DNA of 6,634 nt from Gammaproteobacteria bacterium (GTDB lineage Bacteria; Pseudomonadota; Gammaproteobacteria; DAOWEP01), in contig DAOWEP010000079.1 of assembly GCA_030638455.1 (NCBI GenBank), forward strand, positions 1-6,634, read 5' to 3'. Under the pieces are notes generated by a model. It saw only the letters and a list, made by a program, of their open reading frames with translations, was not told the DNA's origin and ran no database searches. Each line of letters starts with the position of its first letter. Position 1 is the stretch's first letter. Below are positions 1-6,459 of the stretch, in pieces. The translations under genes were made by a program, and so were the position numbers.

Positions 1-361
1 CCATCCAGATACCCATATCAGGCACATGACCCACACAAAGAATAACGCAATCTGATGAAAGCCCCGATACCCTCTTTGATAAAATGTTTAGCAGTTGATC
101 AACAGGATAACCGCCATCCAGCATCTGTTCAGTCCCGATCACCGGGCCAACGTCGAACGCATCTACCGTGACCTCTGCCGTCTGTTGGGCACGCAATCTT
201 GGGCTACAGAGCACAATACCAGGGCGAACATTCAGCTTGCGCATATTCTGCCCTACCCGTCGCTGGGTATTTCGACCATTTTCTGTCAACGGCCTTAACG
301 AATCTTCTGCGTAACTGGCGCCGGATTCTGTCTCGGCATGACGCATCAATATCAGCTCCAT
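1..361 (-). CDS. sixA: SixA-like phosphohistidine phosphatase, C-terminus cut by window edge
   Basis: Reading the minus strand from the ATG at 361-359 gives 120 codons without a stop, running off the left edge. The protein starts MELILMRHAET, the RH(G/A) signature of the histidine phosphatase superfamily with the phospho-acceptor His8. It continues with LRPLTENGR (about 22-30), CSPRLRAQQT (52-61) and VGHVPDMG (110-117), where His112 is the second catalytic His. This order and spacing match E. coli SixA (161 residues), so about 40 residues are missing. SixA acts in the cytoplasm and removes phosphate from phosphohistidine, classically on the HPt domain of ArcB and, in later work, on the nitrogen PTS protein NPr. 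It is transcribed divergently from the protease gene. The start follows the family's N-terminus; the upstream Shine-Dalgarno is weak (GGAA about 12 nt ahead). An ATG at 380-378 is out of frame. Another small histidine-phosphatase family member is possible but less likely. Confidence 0.88.
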   Translation of the reverse strand, partial: MELILMRHAETESGASYAEDSLRPLTENGRNTQRRVGQNMRKLNVRPGIVLCSPRLRAQQTAEVTVDAFDVGPVIGTEQMLDGGYPVDQLLNILSKRVSGLSSDCVILCVGHVPDMGIWM

Positions 362-410
362 TCCAGTATTCCATACTCATTAAGTGTATTGCCCCAAAAG
401 TATCATACCT

Positions 411-439
411 TTGACGGTGCTGGTATTCTTAAATAAGAT
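411..439 (+). promoter_or_regulatory. sigma70-type promoter for the aspartic protease gene
   Basis: TTGACG at 411-416 and TAAGAT at 434-439 are separated by exactly 17 bp, five of six matches to each consensus hexamer. Transcription would start near 446, giving a leader of about 20 nt before the TTG start at 467. An imperfect palindrome, AAAGTA (397-402) and TACcTTT (406-412), overlaps the -35 box and could be an operator, but it is too short to assert. The same gap must also hold the promoter of the divergent sixA gene, for which no convincing -35/-10 pair is visible. Confidence 0.6.
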
Positions 440-456
440 ATTTTTTAATATTAAAC

Positions 457-460
457 AGGA
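457..460 (+). promoter_or_regulatory. ribosome binding site supporting a TTG start
   Basis: AGGA at 457-460 lies 6 nt before the TTG at 467. The first in-frame ATG is at 515-517, has no comparable site and would remove part of the N-terminal region just before the membrane helix. This is why TTG is chosen as the start. Confidence 0.6.
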
Positions 461-466
461 CAACAT

Positions 467-1000
467 TTGGATCAACCACCTGCAACTGACAATACCAAAC
501 ACCTCGGCAAGGGCATGATCTTTGCTGCATGGATTCTGGTATTAGGTATGCTGACCTTTTTCTTTCACCAATGGTGGGAAAAGGAGAACAATCCGAATCA
601 GGAAGTTAGTAGTCGGCTTACCTCGGAAGGCGTGCGTGAAATCAAGTTACAACGTAACCGTGTTGGGCACTATGTAGCTACCGGTCGCATTAACAATAAA
701 AAGGTTGTTTTCCTGCTGGATACAGGCGCAACCACTATTTCGATTCCTGAGACTACTGCCCGCAAGCTGAAGCTGGAGCCTGGACTACCATATACTGTAC
801 ACACAGCAAATGGAGAAGCCACCGTTTATGCTACGCGCCTGAAAAAACTGGAACTGGGTGCCATTCTATTGCAAGATGTACGCGCCCATATTAATCCTCA
901 CATGCAAGGCAATGAAATATTATTGGGCATGACGGTGCTGAAAAAACTGGAACTGATTCAGAAGGGAGATACGCTTACCTTACGTCAGTACCCACGATAA
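467..1000 (+). CDS. membrane-anchored retropepsin-like aspartic protease (TIGR02281-type, clan AA)
   Basis: A 177-residue protein with a short polar N-terminus, one hydrophobic helix (about residues 17-34) followed by WWEKE, and a soluble retropepsin-like domain (about 56-175). The catalytic motif is FLLDTGATTISIP with Asp85-Thr86-Gly87. The later ILLGMTVLKKLEL (151-163) is the hydrophobic-hydrophobic-Gly element that supports the active site in this fold. A single DTG in a domain this small implies a homodimer, as in retropepsins. Helix orientation predicts a periplasmic domain, but no substrate can be read from the sequence. Genes of this family are common single-copy genes of Proteobacteria, and most have no known substrate. 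The start is TTG, supported by AGGA 6 nt upstream and a good promoter at 411-439. The next gene begins 79 bp downstream in the same direction. Confidence 0.88.
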   Translation: MDQPPATDNTKHLGKGMIFAAWILVLGMLTFFFHQWWEKENNPNQEVSSRLTSEGVREIKLQRNRVGHYVATGRINNKKVVFLLDTGATTISIPETTARKLKLEPGLPYTVHTANGEATVYATRLKKLELGAILLQDVRAHINPHMQGNEILLGMTVLKKLELIQKGDTLTLRQYPR

Positions 1001-1079
1001 CAATACCTTTAATACTATTAGTACCGCTTGAAACAGCCACCATAACAACAAACATAAGAATAATAATTCGGAGGCTCAC

Positions 1080-2420
1080 ATGGACTTAATTACAGATCTA
1101 ATCAATCAACTCAATGGAATTGTATGGGGTCCTGTGATGCTGACGCTGATCCTGGGAACCGGTTTCTTTCTCATGGTTGGCCTGAAGCTAATGCCAGTGC
1201 AGAAACTGGGTTATGGCTTTCGTATGTTATGGCAAGGCCGGGATGGGAAAGGTGAAGGTGACATTTCACCGTTCAATGCACTTATGACTTCACTCTCGGC
1301 TACGATCGGCACCGGTAACATAGCAGGTGTAGCCACCGCCATTTTTATGGGTGGGCCCGGCGCATTGTTCTGGATGTGGTGCACCGCACTGGTGGGCATG
1401 GCAACCAAATATGCAGAGGCCTTACTGGCCGTTCACTTCCGTGAAAAAGATGAAAAAGGGAATCACGTTGGTGGCCCCATGTTTTACATCCGCAATGGGC
1501 TTGGTACAAAATGGGCATGGTTAGGTGCCAGTTTCGCAATCTTTGGTGCGCTGGCCGGCTTTGGTATCGGCAATACTGTTCAGGCCAATTCAGTTGCCGA
1601 TGCATTAAATAGTAAACTCGGAATTTCACATCTGGCATCAGGAATAACCATTGCTATATTGACTGCACTGGTACTCATTGGTGGCATTCGCAGGATTGCA
1701 ACCGTTGCCGGCAAGCTTGTTCCATTCATGGCCATATCATATGTACTTGCCGGTCTTGTCGTATTGACATTAAAAAGCGCAGAATTACCTGACGCTATAA
1801 GTCTGATCTTTACACATGCATTTACTCCAACCGCGGCAACAGGCGGGTTTGCAGGCGCTGCTGTCTGGGCTGCCATTCGCTTTGGTGTTGCAAGGGGAAT
1901 CTTTTCAAATGAAGCCGGACTTGGCAGCGCACCCATTGCTCATGCTGCTGCCCGTACCGATAGCCCGGTTCGCCAGGGAACCGTGGCCATGCTGGGAACC
2001 TTTATTGACACCATAATTGTCTGCTCCATTACAGGACTCGTAATTATTGTTTCCGGCGCATGGACTAGCGGAGAGAATGGTGCCTCCCTAACCTCTATGG
2101 CCTTTGAGTCTGCATTGCCCGGGGTCGGTGGCTATATTGTTACCTTTGGCATTGCTATATTTGCCTTTACCACTTTACTCGGATGGAGCTTTTATGGGGA
2201 AAAGTGCGTAGAGTATTTATTTGGTATACGGTCAATTATGCCCTTTCGTATCCTCTGGATTATTGCCATTCCCGTTGGAGCCACAGCCCAACTCGACTTT
2301 ATCTGGCTACTGGCAGACACCCTGAATGCCTTGATGGCACTACCGAATCTAATTGCATTACTGCTATTAAGTCCTGTCGTATTTAAGCTGACAAAAGACT
2401 ATTTTTCAGTCCGAAATTAA
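1080..2420 (+). CDS. alanine/glycine:cation symporter family protein (AGCS, AlsT/DagA-like)
   Basis: A 446-residue polytopic inner-membrane protein, the usual length for this family. The AGCS hallmarks are clear: SATIGTGNIAGVATAIFMGG (73-92) for the first substrate/cation region, GGPMFYI (131-137), the long conserved stretch GVARGIFSNEAGLGSAPIAH (269-288), GTFIDT (306-311), and LGWSFYGEKCVEYLFG (367-382). About ten or eleven hydrophobic segments are visible. Members take up alanine, glycine or related small amino acids with Na+ (sometimes H+); the substrate of this one cannot be fixed from sequence. The ATG at 1080 has an excellent GGAGG site (1070-1074) 5 nt upstream. Only a weak promoter candidate (TTGAAA at 1028-1033) lies in the 79-bp gap, so readthrough from the protease gene is possible. 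The FKBP gene starts 44 bp after its stop. Confidence 0.95.
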   Translation: MDLITDLINQLNGIVWGPVMLTLILGTGFFLMVGLKLMPVQKLGYGFRMLWQGRDGKGEGDISPFNALMTSLSATIGTGNIAGVATAIFMGGPGALFWMWCTALVGMATKYAEALLAVHFREKDEKGNHVGGPMFYIRNGLGTKWAWLGASFAIFGALAGFGIGNTVQANSVADALNSKLGISHLASGITIAILTALVLIGGIRRIATVAGKLVPFMAISYVLAGLVVLTLKSAELPDAISLIFTHAFTPTAATGGFAGAAVWAAIRFGVARGIFSNEAGLGSAPIAHAAARTDSPVRQGTVAMLGTFIDTIIVCSITGLVIIVSGAWTSGENGASLTSMAFESALPGVGGYIVTFGIAIFAFTTLLGWSFYGEKCVEYLFGIRSIMPFRILWIIAIPVGATAQLDFIWLLADTLNALMALPNLIALLLLSPVVFKLTKDYFSVRN

Positions 2421-2454
2421 CAGTACAATGTGCCTCTTCCCAATCAATGCACAT

Positions 2455-2459
2455 GGAGA
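2455..2459 (+). promoter_or_regulatory. ribosome binding site selecting the FKBP start
   Basis: GGAGA at 2455-2459 lies 5 nt before the ATG at 2465. The upstream in-frame ATG at 2447 would place this site inside the coding sequence and is itself preceded only by a pyrimidine-rich stretch with no Shine-Dalgarno. Confidence 0.65.
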
Positions 2460-2464
2460 ACCCT

Positions 2465-2827
2465 ATGAATGATGAAACCAATGCAATAACTACCGAATCA
2501 GGACTGAAATATATTGACCTTGAATCAGGCGATGGTGCAGAAGCCACAGGCCCAGGGCAGACCGTAATCGTTCATTACACCGGCTGGCTGGAAGACGGAA
2601 CCAAGTTTGATTCCAGCATGGATCGTGATGATCCTTTCAGCTTCCCTCTTGGAGTGGGCTTTGTCATCAAGGGATGGGATGAGGGTGTTGTAGGGATGAA
2701 GGTTGGCGGCAAAAGAAAGCTGACGATTCCACCAGAAATCGGTTACGGTGCCACAGGTGCAGGTGGCGCAATCCCACCCAATGCCACTCTTGTCTTTGAG
2801 GTTGAACTGCTTGAGATCAGTGAATAG
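2465..2827 (+). CDS. FKBP-type peptidyl-prolyl cis-trans isomerase, cytoplasmic
   Basis: A 120-residue single-domain FKBP with no signal peptide. Residues that line the FKBP12 active site are all present: Tyr38 (VHYTGWL), Phe48-Asp49 (TKFDSS), Phe58 or Phe60, Val67-Ile68 and Trp71 in FVIKGWDEG, Tyr94 in EIGYGATG, and Phe111 near the end. There is no inserted chaperone (IF) domain, so it is not SlyD/SlpA-like, and no N-terminal dimerisation domain, so it is not FkpA/Mip-like. The expected activity is cis-trans isomerisation of prolyl bonds during protein folding. The start at 2465 is chosen because GGAGA lies 5 nt upstream; starting at 2447 would add MHMENP without a ribosome site. The stop is 2 bp from the nadC start, so the two genes are almost certainly one transcript and probably translationally coupled. 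Confidence 0.93.
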   Translation: MNDETNAITTESGLKYIDLESGDGAEATGPGQTVIVHYTGWLEDGTKFDSSMDRDDPFSFPLGVGFVIKGWDEGVVGMKVGGKRKLTIPPEIGYGATGAGGAIPPNATLVFEVELLEISE

Positions 2828-2829
2828 TA

Positions 2830-3669
2830 GTGTCTATAGAACTCCCTTCTCAGGCTGATATCCAGCGTGATGTCACCACTGCACTGGAAGAAGATATCGG
2901 TACGGGTGATCTAACTGCCGCATTAATCCCGAATAACCAACATACAAGAGCCACCATCATTACACGAGAACAGGCAACCCTATGCGGTACCGCATGGGTT
3001 AATGAAGTGTTCAAACAACTGGACGCAAATATAAAAATTAACTGGCTGGAAGGTGATGGCAACCAGATAAATAAAAACCAAATACTCTGTCAACTGGAAG
3101 GAAATACATCTGCTCTGTTGACAGGTGAGCGAACTGCATTAAATTTTCTGCAAACCCTGTCAGGCACCGCAACTCTTGCAAAGAAATACTCCAATGCCGT
3201 TGCAGGTACCAGAACTGTAATTCTGGATACACGAAAAACCATCCCCGGCCTTAGAACCGCACAAAAGTATGCGGTTAGATGCGGTGGATGCAAGAACCAC
3301 AGAACTGGATTATATGATGGCGTTTTAATAAAAGAGAACCATATAGCTGCCGCAGGATCAGTAACCGCCGCCATCAACTCTGCTAAAAAATACAACCCTG
3401 ATTTTGTAATTGAAATAGAAGTGGAAAACCTGGATGAATTCCAACAGGCGCTGGATGCCGGAGCCGATATTTTGCTACTGGATAATTTTGACCTTGATAG
3501 CCTAAACGAGGCTGTTCAAAAAACGGATGGAAAAGTGAAGCTGGAAGCTTCTGGTGGAATTAATCTAGAGAATATTCGCAGTATTGCAGAAATCGGTGTG
3601 GATTATATTTCCATAGGTGATTTAACCAAGAATGTACGTGCTATTGATCTGTCCATGCGTTTTCAGTAA
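2830..3669 (+). CDS. nadC: nicotinate-nucleotide diphosphorylase (carboxylating), quinolinate phosphoribosyltransferase
   Basis: A 279-residue cytoplasmic enzyme that converts quinolinate and PRPP to nicotinate mononucleotide, CO2 and pyrophosphate in de novo NAD synthesis. Conserved elements in order: LEEDIGTGDLTA (19-30), LCGTAW (51-56), GERTALNFLQTLSGTAT (99-115), DTRKTIPGLRTAQKYAVRCG (133-152), NHRTGLYDGVLIKENH (156-171) with Lys168, IEIEVEN (194-200) with the acidic pair Glu195/Glu197, LLLDNF (215-220), ASGGI (240-244) and a phosphate-binding IGDLTK near the end. The basic residues that grip quinolinate and PRPP (Arg101, Arg135, Lys136, Arg158, Lys168) are in place, so the enzyme should be active. 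The length is normal. The start is GTG, 2 bp after the FKBP stop, with no strong Shine-Dalgarno, which fits translational coupling. nadA and nadB are not in the window. No clear rho-independent terminator follows. Confidence 0.97.
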   Translation: MSIELPSQADIQRDVTTALEEDIGTGDLTAALIPNNQHTRATIITREQATLCGTAWVNEVFKQLDANIKINWLEGDGNQINKNQILCQLEGNTSALLTGERTALNFLQTLSGTATLAKKYSNAVAGTRTVILDTRKTIPGLRTAQKYAVRCGGCKNHRTGLYDGVLIKENHIAAAGSVTAAINSAKKYNPDFVIEIEVENLDEFQQALDAGADILLLDNFDLDSLNEAVQKTDGKVKLEASGGINLENIRSIAEIGVDYISIGDLTKNVRAIDLSMRFQ

Positions 3670-3753
3670 AAAAAGAAGGGGTGCAATCCCTGATAACGAG
3701 GAAACGCAACTACAATCAGACCATTGCCAGAAAAGATTAATTATTACAATGCC

Positions 3754-3781
3754 TTGCGAGCACTCTATTATCTACTATAAT
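3754..3781 (+). promoter_or_regulatory. putative sigma70 promoter for the small membrane peptide
   Basis: A perfect -10 hexamer TATAAT (3776-3781) lies 16 bp after TTGCGA (3754-3759), which matches the -35 consensus at four of six positions. Transcription would start near 3788. It is downstream of nadC and points at the 24-codon ORF at 3930, leaving a leader of about 142 nt. AT-rich intergenic DNA yields such hexamers by chance, so confidence is moderate. Confidence 0.45.
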
Positions 3782-3862
3782 GAAAAAATAACCCGGCTTG
3801 TTACAGGCCTGCCATAATCCCTACATCAGGCAACGATTTATAGGGTGATAGCAAGATACATT

Positions 3863-3896
3863 GTAATGGGTAGCTTTACGCTTACATGGCCATTAC
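3863..3896 (+). promoter_or_regulatory. possible hairpin in the leader of the small ORF
   Basis: GTAATGG (3863-3869) is the exact reverse complement of CCATTAC (3890-3896). Inside it, GTAGC (3870-3874) can pair with GCTTAC (3880-3885) through one bulged T around a TTTAC loop, with ATGG (3886-3889) as an internal bulge. The structure sits about 20 nt before the Shine-Dalgarno at 3917. It has no following T-run, so it is not a terminator. It could affect translation or stability of the small-ORF message, or have no role. No known riboswitch class is recognised. Confidence 0.3.
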
Positions 3897-3916
3897 CAAT
3901 AACAAATACCAACAAC

Positions 3917-3923
3917 AGAGGAG
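3917..3923 (+). promoter_or_regulatory. strong ribosome binding site of the 24-codon ORF
   Basis: AGAGGAG at 3917-3923 lies 6 nt before the ATG at 3930. It is the best Shine-Dalgarno in the stretch between nadC and the kinase and is the main reason to treat the short ORF behind it as a real gene. Confidence 0.6.
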
Positions 3924-3929
3924 CGCACC

Positions 3930-4004
3930 ATGGACCCAAAGAAACTGATGCTGTACCTGACCATTACTATTGCAGTCCTGGTTGCATTAGACTTTATTGC
4001 ATAA
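3930..4004 (+). CDS. 24-residue single-helix membrane peptide, unrecognised
   Basis: The ORF reads ATG to TAA over 24 codons. The peptide begins MDPKK, and residues 6-24 (LMLYLTITIAVLVALDFIA) form one uninterrupted hydrophobic segment long enough to span the membrane, broken only by Asp21 near the C-terminus. By the positive-inside rule the Lys4-Lys5 N-terminus should stay in the cytoplasm. A seven-base Shine-Dalgarno 6 nt upstream and a plausible promoter at 3754-3781 support expression. It is too short for standard gene callers and resembles no family I can name. Small one-helix proteins often modulate membrane kinases, transporters or respiratory complexes; the convergent neighbour is a membrane sensor kinase, but a link is speculation. 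The overlapping 62-codon reading frame starting at 3845 lacks a ribosome site and does not encode a protein-like sequence. Confidence 0.55.
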   Translation: MDPKKLMLYLTITIAVLVALDFIA

Positions 4005-4031
4005 ATAAAGGAAACATTAAGGTATTCAGCT

Positions 4032-4085
4032 AATCAACACATAGCGGTTACCCAATAACAACGCGTACACAGGGAATCAACACAT
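4032..4085. repeat. 11-bp direct repeat between the small ORF and the kinase gene
   Basis: AATCAACACAT occurs at 4032-4042 and again at 4075-4085, with starts 43 bp apart (about four helical turns). The copies lie between the converging ends of the small ORF and the histidine kinase. They could be paired protein-binding sites or chance in AT-rich DNA. No other copy was noticed in the window. Confidence 0.3.
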
Positions 4086-4107
4086 CTGAATGTATAGCAC
4101 CCAGGCT

Positions 4108-6390
4108 TCAGCCCTTCCTGGACATGGCTTGAATTTCTTCACCCTTTCTCAACACATCTTCCTCATTATTGTCAGATGAATTGTTGCCGGATGATACAAT
4201 TTCAAATGGCACCTGGAACCAGAAAGTACTTCCATCTCCTTCTGTGCTATTCAGACCGATTTCACCTTTCATGGCATTAACCAGCCTGTTACAGATCGCC
4301 AGGCCAAGGCCCATGCCACCAAATTCACGAGTGATTGAGCCATCCCCCTGTACAAAGGAATTAAAAATCTTACTGTGATTTTCTTCAGATATCCCAATGC
4401 CGGTATCAGACACTTCAAAGCGTACCATCTGGTTTGTATTGTCCGAATCCACTGTAGAAACAGTAACCGTTATTCCACCTTGCTCGGTAAATTTAATGGC
4501 ATTCCCGATCAAATTGGTCAGCACCTGGCTTAAACGGTTAGCATCCCCGCACACAACTTCAGGGAGGTCATCAGCATACTCCACTTTCAATTCCAGACCT
4601 TTTTCTGATGCTCTGTCAGTAACCAATTGAATAGCGCTATCTACACTCTCTCTTATACCAAATTCCTTTGCAGCAAGCACCAGCTTACCTACATCAAGAC
4701 GGGAAAGATCTATGAGGTCATCCATTATCGTCAAAAGGCCGTTGGAAGAATCAGACAGAATTTTTAAATAACCAGATTGCTCATCGTCAAGTTTCGTATC
4801 CTTTAGTAGCTCAGAACATCCCATAATCCCGTTCATGGGGGTACGCAGCTCATGACTGACATTTGCCAAAAGCTCTGACTTTAACCGCGAACTTTCCAAT
4901 GCAGCATCCCTGGCTCCTGCAAGTTCATGCTCAACCATGTCCCTTTCAGTCAGATCTCGCATAACCCCAACAAAGAATTTTCGCCCTCCGCTTTCCGTAG
5001 AACTAACCGTAATTTCAACTGGAAACATACTGCCGTCCTTACGTAGGCCCAAAAGCCGCCTGTTTTGCATGCCTATTACCTTTGACTCCTGGCTTTCAAT
5101 ATACCGGGAAAGATATTTGTCATGATGCACACGATCGGACTTCGTCATAAGAACGTTAATCTTCTTACCTATCAACTCACCTTTCTCATAGCCAAATAAT
5201 GACTCTAATGCCGGGTTACATTTTTCGATCACTCCATTTTCGTCACTAGTTATAATGCCATCCATCACAGAGGTGAAAATTGCACCCAGACGGGCGCCAT
5301 GTTGTTCCAGAGAACGCTGGGCTTCTTTTCTGTCTTCCACTTCATACCCGAGCTCAATATTTTTTTCTGCGATTAATTTCTGTTTACGTATATTAGTGAT
5401 CACCACAATAGCCACCAAAATAACTATTACATATGCTGCATAAGCGAATTCCCGTTGTGCTTTTACCGCAGGTAAATCCCAGAATTCTTCATTTTGAACA
5501 CCTGCCCAAACAACCCAGTCACCCACCTTGTCATTTATCTTCAACGGCAACGCTTCCGAATAGATCAGTTCCGGATCACGCTCACCTTTCCTTATCCATT
5601 GATCCGAATTATGCAAGACTCCTGTTTGAGATAGCTTTATTGAATAGCCCGTCGCATTATTACGGATCACAAAATTCTCGTTTGACAATATACCCCGCAA
5701 CACTCGGGTAAGAATAATGCCGGCCACCAGCCCCTTTAACTTTCCTTCTGCACCATAAAATGGAACCGAATAAATAATGCCTGAGCGATCTTTATCGCTA
5801 AAATCATCTAGCTCATAATATCTATCATCGCAGGTTATTATCTCCTCACCTGTGATTGCTGGAGAACCCATCGCCTTATAATTTTTTTCAGTGGGTACAT
5901 GCTTTTTCACCCACTGCAATTGCTGGAAGAGTTGATGATATTCATATGACTCTTCTCCCTCAATCTCTTCTTCCGCAATATAATGATCCAGAACAATAGC
6001 TGGCTCAAATGGCTTACCTGTATGCACATCTATCTTGCTGTGATCAAAATCGAGCGGGACAACATAAACCTCAGAACCGTCAATATTTGCATTCAGGTTG
6101 GAATACAATTCATTCAAAATCCAGAGATCTTCCTCATTCAAATTTTCTGCGTGATGATCCATATTACGCACGGCGGGTATTCGGGAGATGATTTTTAGAC
6201 CCTGGTAGTACATCATCATCTTGTGATTAAATGTTTGAGCCAGCACGTTGGCCTCGTGATGCATTTGACTGCGAAATTCCTTCTCAGTTAAAGAAAGATC
6301 ATATCTATATTGATAGTTCACAGTGATCAGCATCAACACTGCCAGTGTGACTACTACCAAATTGTCAAAACATACTGGCCTTTTTGCCAT
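4108..6390 (-). CDS. membrane sensor histidine kinase: Cache-like sensor, PAS, HisKA, HATPase_c
   Basis: A 760-residue orphan sensor kinase. Membrane helices at about 9-26 and 316-334 enclose a periplasmic domain of roughly 285 residues. That domain's long N-terminal helix and later SGIIYSVPFYGAEGKLKGLV (203-222) look like a double Cache fold, which usually binds small metabolites. A short coiled linker (335-365) leads to a PAS domain (about 367-483, ending RDLTERD) close to that of FixL, including DRVHHDKYLSRY (419-430). HisKA follows with the phospho-acceptor His513 in NVSHELRTPMNG. HATPase_c has the N box NLIGNAIKF (626-634), G1 DTGIGI (662-667) and G2 GGMGLGLA (691-698). All catalytic elements are intact. 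The core resembles that of hybrid kinases, yet there is no receiver, and the C-terminus ends in a low-complexity Ser/Asn/Glu tail (about 733-760). No response regulator is visible. The ATG at 6390 has AGAGG (6396-6400) 5 nt upstream. The ligand and output are unknown. Confidence 0.95.
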   Translation of the reverse strand: MAKRPVCFDNLVVVTLAVLMLITVNYQYRYDLSLTEKEFRSQMHHEANVLAQTFNHKMMMYYQGLKIISRIPAVRNMDHHAENLNEEDLWILNELYSNLNANIDGSEVYVVPLDFDHSKIDVHTGKPFEPAIVLDHYIAEEEIEGEESYEYHQLFQQLQWVKKHVPTEKNYKAMGSPAITGEEIITCDDRYYELDDFSDKDRSGIIYSVPFYGAEGKLKGLVAGIILTRVLRGILSNENFVIRNNATGYSIKLSQTGVLHNSDQWIRKGERDPELIYSEALPLKINDKVGDWVVWAGVQNEEFWDLPAVKAQREFAYAAYVIVILVAIVVITNIRKQKLIAEKNIELGYEVEDRKEAQRSLEQHGARLGAIFTSVMDGIITSDENGVIEKCNPALESLFGYEKGELIGKKINVLMTKSDRVHHDKYLSRYIESQESKVIGMQNRRLLGLRKDGSMFPVEITVSSTESGGRKFFVGVMRDLTERDMVEHELAGARDAALESSRLKSELLANVSHELRTPMNGIMGCSELLKDTKLDDEQSGYLKILSDSSNGLLTIMDDLIDLSRLDVGKLVLAAKEFGIRESVDSAIQLVTDRASEKGLELKVEYADDLPEVVCGDANRLSQVLTNLIGNAIKFTEQGGITVTVSTVDSDNTNQMVRFEVSDTGIGISEENHSKIFNSFVQGDGSITREFGGMGLGLAICNRLVNAMKGEIGLNSTEGDGSTFWFQVPFEIVSSGNNSSDNNEEDVLRKGEEIQAMSRKG

Positions 6391-6459
6391 GACTGCCTCT
6401 AGGAAAGATCGTGATTGTTATGTATATCGGTAAAAAACCAGAAAAATGAAGCTAATACC

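Noticed and set aside
95..414. Plus-strand open frames at 95-298 and 199-414
   Set aside because: They lie antisense to the sixA-like gene, which has clear family motifs on the minus strand. Their translations show no domain features.
1211..1936. Minus-strand open frames at 1211-1408, 1345-1638 and 1580-1936
   Set aside because: They are antisense to the symporter gene, whose frame is conserved throughout. They lack ribosome sites and family features.
2447..2464. Upstream in-frame ATG for the FKBP gene
   Set aside because: No Shine-Dalgarno precedes it, and the good GGAGA site lies between it and the ATG at 2465.
3632..3817. 61-codon plus-strand frame overlapping the nadC end
   Set aside because: It begins inside nadC in another frame, has no ribosome site, and its translation has no protein-like pattern.
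3845..4033. 62-codon plus-strand frame overlapping the small ORF
   Set aside because: It begins with GTG and no Shine-Dalgarno. The strong AGAGGAG site is correctly spaced for the 24-codon ORF in another frame.
4101..4121. Hairpin CCAGG...CCTGG over the kinase stop codon, considered as a terminator
   Set aside because: The stem is 5 bp with an 11-nt loop, overlaps the coding end, and no T-run follows on the minus strand.
4169..6198. Several plus-strand open frames opposite the histidine kinase
   Set aside because: All are antisense to a 760-residue protein with intact HisKA, HATPase_c and PAS motifs, and none has a ribosome site or a recognisable domain.
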